DNA of 21,433 bases from Saccoglossus kowalevskii (Eukaryota > Hemichordata > Enteropneusta > Harrimaniidae), in assembly GCF_000003605.2 (NCBI RefSeq), contig NW_003147279.1:140496-161928 (forward strand). The letters are read 5' to 3'. Of the stretch, positions 18,221 to 21,433 are shown one piece after another (within the stretch, counting starts at the first letter, position 1; each line of letters starts with the position of its first letter). The notes below the pieces were generated by a model. The model searched no databases, was not told the DNA's origin, and saw only the letters and a program-made list of their open reading frames with translations. The position numbers were made by a program, and so were the translations under genes.

Positions 18221-19540
18221 GGAGGGCTCATTCCACTAATTGAATTTCCATAGACGACAATGTTAACATATGACGAGATTGCTATATGAAAATGACGAAG
18301 AAAGTTGAAAATATGGCTCAAAAATGGGAAATCAACATGCCAGTAATCAACCATATGAAAAAAACTAACATGTTGGCCAGCTCAAACTCTTGCAAATCTC
18401 AGGTAAACAAGACTGTATTTGGATTGCACCTAGAGAAATCACTGGAAAAACACCAAGATTAGAACATCCATTAACACACAGAATAAACCCACAGGTACAC
18501 AGCCGCTAAGTAGTAAACAAAAGACCACATGTTGGTCTCACCTCTGACCCAGGTGATTACGCCCTCAAACAGGGAGCACCTGATAAAAATAATATTTAAA
18601 AAATTTCATTGGTTGTTGCTAGGCACGAGCTACAAGCAGCCATTGGTTAATTAGTGGCATGAGACCTTGACACCGTCTCATCACAGACAATCTACTAGTA
18701 GAGTGACTGTGGTCTCATTTTAAAAAATCGAAAAAAAAATATCGGAAACGTGTCTTTACTCAATCTTTTCAACCAACGCTTGCATATCTTCAATCAACTT
18801 GAAATTCCATGGTATAGTATGTCAGCAAAACTGCTTCAACAACAAGTACGAAATAGAAATGATATCATGCATAGACATTATAAATATAAAACAAAAATCA
18901 CGTATAGATTTGATAACGAAATGATATCATTCGTTCTGGTTTTTGCTATCGACTAAGAAAATCTGATATAAATTCATGTGTTAAGTGATTCATTCCCAGG
19001 TTAAATAAATTTTCTGAACGAAATATTCGCCGATACTGTCCCAGGGATACCGTGAACAAATAAATTGCGGGTAATTTCGTTCAGACGTAGAATCTGATAT
19101 GCACTTAGGTATGACCACGGAGCTTAACGATGTAGTAGACATAACACGTATGTTATAGTTAGGCTTGATATTTTCATATAAGAATTGTCCTGAACTATAG
19201 TAAACCATATATTGTATGAAACCTCTTATCTCACACTTCCTGAAATTCTGGGTCATTTTGGATAGAATTTAATGGTTATCACGTGACTGCTAAGTAAACA
19301 AACAAAAATGTTATTTTAAAAAAACGAGTACTGCGCGAAACTGAAACTAGTTAGATGAGTAAAAAACATCGTAATGTTAACCACAGGGTGTCCCATCCAA
19401 TCGGGTAACAAGATTTTTGTCCAGCGAGATGGGTTTATTTCATGAGACCAGCTTGAAATGTTGGACCACGGTCACTGAATTGCACTTAATTTACTTTTAG
19501 TTTATAACGAGATTTTTCGCCAACTATTATCGTTAGGATA
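18221..19540. other. Upstream flank of copy B, no gene recognised
   Basis: Non-coding as far as I can tell. Two CCAAT-type ATTGGTT motifs flank GTTGCTAGGCAC (about 18608-18654), possibly promoter-related for copy B. Short frames at 18286-18460 and 18750-18956 carry no recognisable domain. Confidence 0.4.
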
Positions 19541-19880
19541 AAACGCTCTCACCCCGTTGTTTGACACTTTCGGCAGAACATCCTGTGCAAAATTCAAGCG
19601 AATGCGATACCCAGGGCACGCAGCGTACTCGATAATGTAGTTCACTAATTAGTCCGTTTTCATTTGGCAGAAACGGCAAATAACCCTTCCACTGAACAAA
19701 CTGGCCAATATTTTCAGTTTGGGACGTCGCTCGGAGAAAATTTTACACTCGGGCGAAGGGTATGCTTCAATTTTATAGATTGTGTGGTTCAAGTCACAAA
19801 GTGATCAAGCATATCGTCGAATTTCCACGTAAAACAGGCTCCAAAGCTCTGATGAGTCTAGTTCATCTAAATAGCGTTGT
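19541..19880. other. GC-richer stretch with possible unrecognised coding sequence
   Basis: More GC and CpG than its surroundings, with several 45-60-codon open stretches on the minus strand, for example one containing CRFCQMKTD and another YIIEYAACPGYRIRLNF. I recognise no domain, and no splice-consistent model can be defended. Confidence 0.2.
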
Positions 19881-20460
19881 ACAGTTACAAAAGATAAACT
19901 ATTTATTATAACGCGATTTGTTCAAGGCAGGTTAAAGAAACGTCGCACTCAAACACAATCAAGAGAGAATTTGCATGCTAAGAAATCATTGTGTAAACTA
20001 CCCGAGAATAATTCGCTGATTCAGCTACAGCGGCAACAAAGAAGTAAATGATACGCAAATTATTCGTTACCAATTACAAAAAGGAGTGAGGATTGTTTTT
20101 AGAACAGCCATTCACTAGAAGGTATGATATATATAAATTAATTATTTTTTTAGTTTGTGTATTCTTATAACAATTGTCTTTATGTTTAAATTATTTATAA
20201 CTTTTTATTTTGAACTCCCTTTATTTAGTTTATCTGAATATGTGGCGCCGATCGTTAAAGTGAATATGAAGAAGCTGCAAGAAACTTGACTAGAATCAGT
20301 TATTTTTGGAATAGATTCCCAAGCAGTCAATGCCGATTTAATTTCTCACAGAGAACGTAGAGAACACGTTTTGTGTTTAGGGAACTAAGAACGTGAATAA
20401 ACTTAACTTGCAAACTTAATATATATTTAAGCATTTAGCTAATAACAATATTGCCACTTT
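19881..20460. other. AT-rich non-coding spacer
   Basis: No feature recognised. Confidence 0.4.
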
Positions 20461-20539
20461 AAAACATGATGCCGCGAATAATTGCATTACTTAAGCAACA
20501 GTTGAACATTCCATTGAATAAACGACTTATAGTTTTCCA

Positions 20540-20760
20540 TAATCTCCGTTTGCAGGTCACAGTCCAAAAATGGGGACTTTTGTTGTTGGTTCCACACGTC
20601 CCGTCTGTTCTGTCGTCTCGCTTGCGGATCTGCATAGGTGGGTTGAGGACAACAGGAGCCCCAAGTGCGCCACTTGCACTCACGGCGATCGGCGATGTCG
20701 TGCAGATTCGCCGCAAGTGGCGCTCTAAACAACTAAACGCACATAACACCATACGTATGA
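20540..20760. other. CpG-rich patch with 10-bp inverted repeat
   Basis: Surrounded by AT-rich DNA, this patch has many CG dinucleotides and open frames on both strands. GCGCCACTTG (20667-20676) and CAAGTGGCGC (20714-20723) form a perfect inverted repeat around CGGCGATCGGCG. It could be a small CpG island or first exon of an adjacent gene, but nothing identifies one. Confidence 0.35.
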
Positions 20761-21433
20761 TAGGTCTCACGCCACCAATTAGTCTATCAGTGTTCGTTCA
20801 AATTTTATGGTGGTTGTGAGTACTCTAATTATGTATACTGTTGTGTGTGTGTAGCTTTGTTTATTGACAAGTACAGGTGACCAAACTGGCCGTGTTTCTG
20901 AGAATATTGAAGGTAGAAAGTTTGTAGGAGTTTGAGCGGGCCAACATGTGTTTTACTGGCCAGAATTATATTACATACATGTGGTTTCAACAAATTAAAA
21001 CAACATTTTGTTCTTTGTAACCTTTTTTTGGAGAAATTCACCAAAACTCTAGCATTTCCATCTATGGAGTTTTAATTAATGATATAAGACTTGATAAGGA
21101 ATGTCGACACAGCACGTGAGAATATCACCGAACCTGTAATTTATTTTCACAGACAAAGAGATAAACAAAATATACAGGATGGAATAAAATATACAACTAG
21201 CACTGCAGAAAAATTCCACTAAACTTTGTGCTATTCGATGCCACACTGTTCCTGTTCCACACTTTGTACATAAGCATACATCATGTACAGCATGAAGTTC
21301 AATGCACTGTTTGGATAATTTTTGTTTTTTGCCTATACATATTTACAAAACGTAATTTTCCGTTTTTTTGTTTTTTTTTTGGAGGGGAACAGTTTCAAGC
21401 GGCAATGCACAAAAGTTTAGTGAACTAAATGAT
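20761..21433. other. AT-rich right flank, no gene recognised
   Basis: Contains a short TG run near 20841-20852 and poly-T tracts near 21361-21380. Short frames (20829-21044 minus, 21228-21428 plus) show no recognisable content. Confidence 0.4.

Noticed and set aside
20459-20819. Overlapping frames on both strands of up to 117 codons
   Set aside because: Open frames on both strands are expected in a CpG-rich patch; no domain or splice structure identified.

Overview
This is a eukaryotic, AT-rich animal genomic window: multi-exon genes with GT-AG introns of about 0.1-5 kb, LINE remnants, LTR-type sequence, foldback MITEs and a long (TTTA)n run. The mix of repeats and the divergence of the proteins from vertebrate relatives suggest an invertebrate, perhaps a lophotrochozoan such as a mollusc, but the sequence does not settle the taxon.

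The only confidently protein-coding content is a head-to-tail tandem pair of minus-strand genes of the acid ceramidase / N-acylethanolamine-hydrolysing acid amidase (NAAA) family. Copy A is 7879 down to 1787 and copy B is 18065 (or 18080) down to 10556. I rebuilt both as nine exons with matching phases. Each gives an uninterrupted 370-residue protein with signal peptide, the FCTSIVA Cys nucleophile and the HGRNMDY and ETNYDHW motifs. They differ at 15 residues (about 96% identity), and none of these lies in exons 3-6. Introns 2-7 align between copies, while introns 1 and 8 do not align beyond their edges. That patchwork suggests gene conversion over the middle of the gene, or replacement of introns 1 and 8.

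Layout: 1-530 is a degenerate minisatellite with a 15/30-bp period. 535-1029 is a TTAA-flanked non-autonomous DNA element. 1034-1786 is flank and 3' UTR of copy A. 1787-7879 is copy A; its intron 1 holds a CpG-rich patch, a decayed LINE reverse transcriptase (plus strand) and (TTTA)n. 7880-10555 is intergenic with a second LINE 3' end. 10556-18080 is copy B; its 4.8-kb intron 1 holds an LTR-retroelement remnant with a tRNA-Ala-like primer-binding site, a TA-flanked MITE, a degenerate tRNA-Lys(UUU)-like sequence and another foldback. 18081-21433 is the upstream flank of copy B: a 40-bp repeat around the start codon, two GC/CpG-richer patches and no recognisable gene.

Both enzymes are expected to be secretory/lysosomal N-terminal-nucleophile amidases that cleave fatty acid amides. 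I found no prokaryotic-style system, CRISPR or operon. The most noteworthy signals are the intact duplicated amidase pair with its conversion-like pattern and the mobile-element structures around it.
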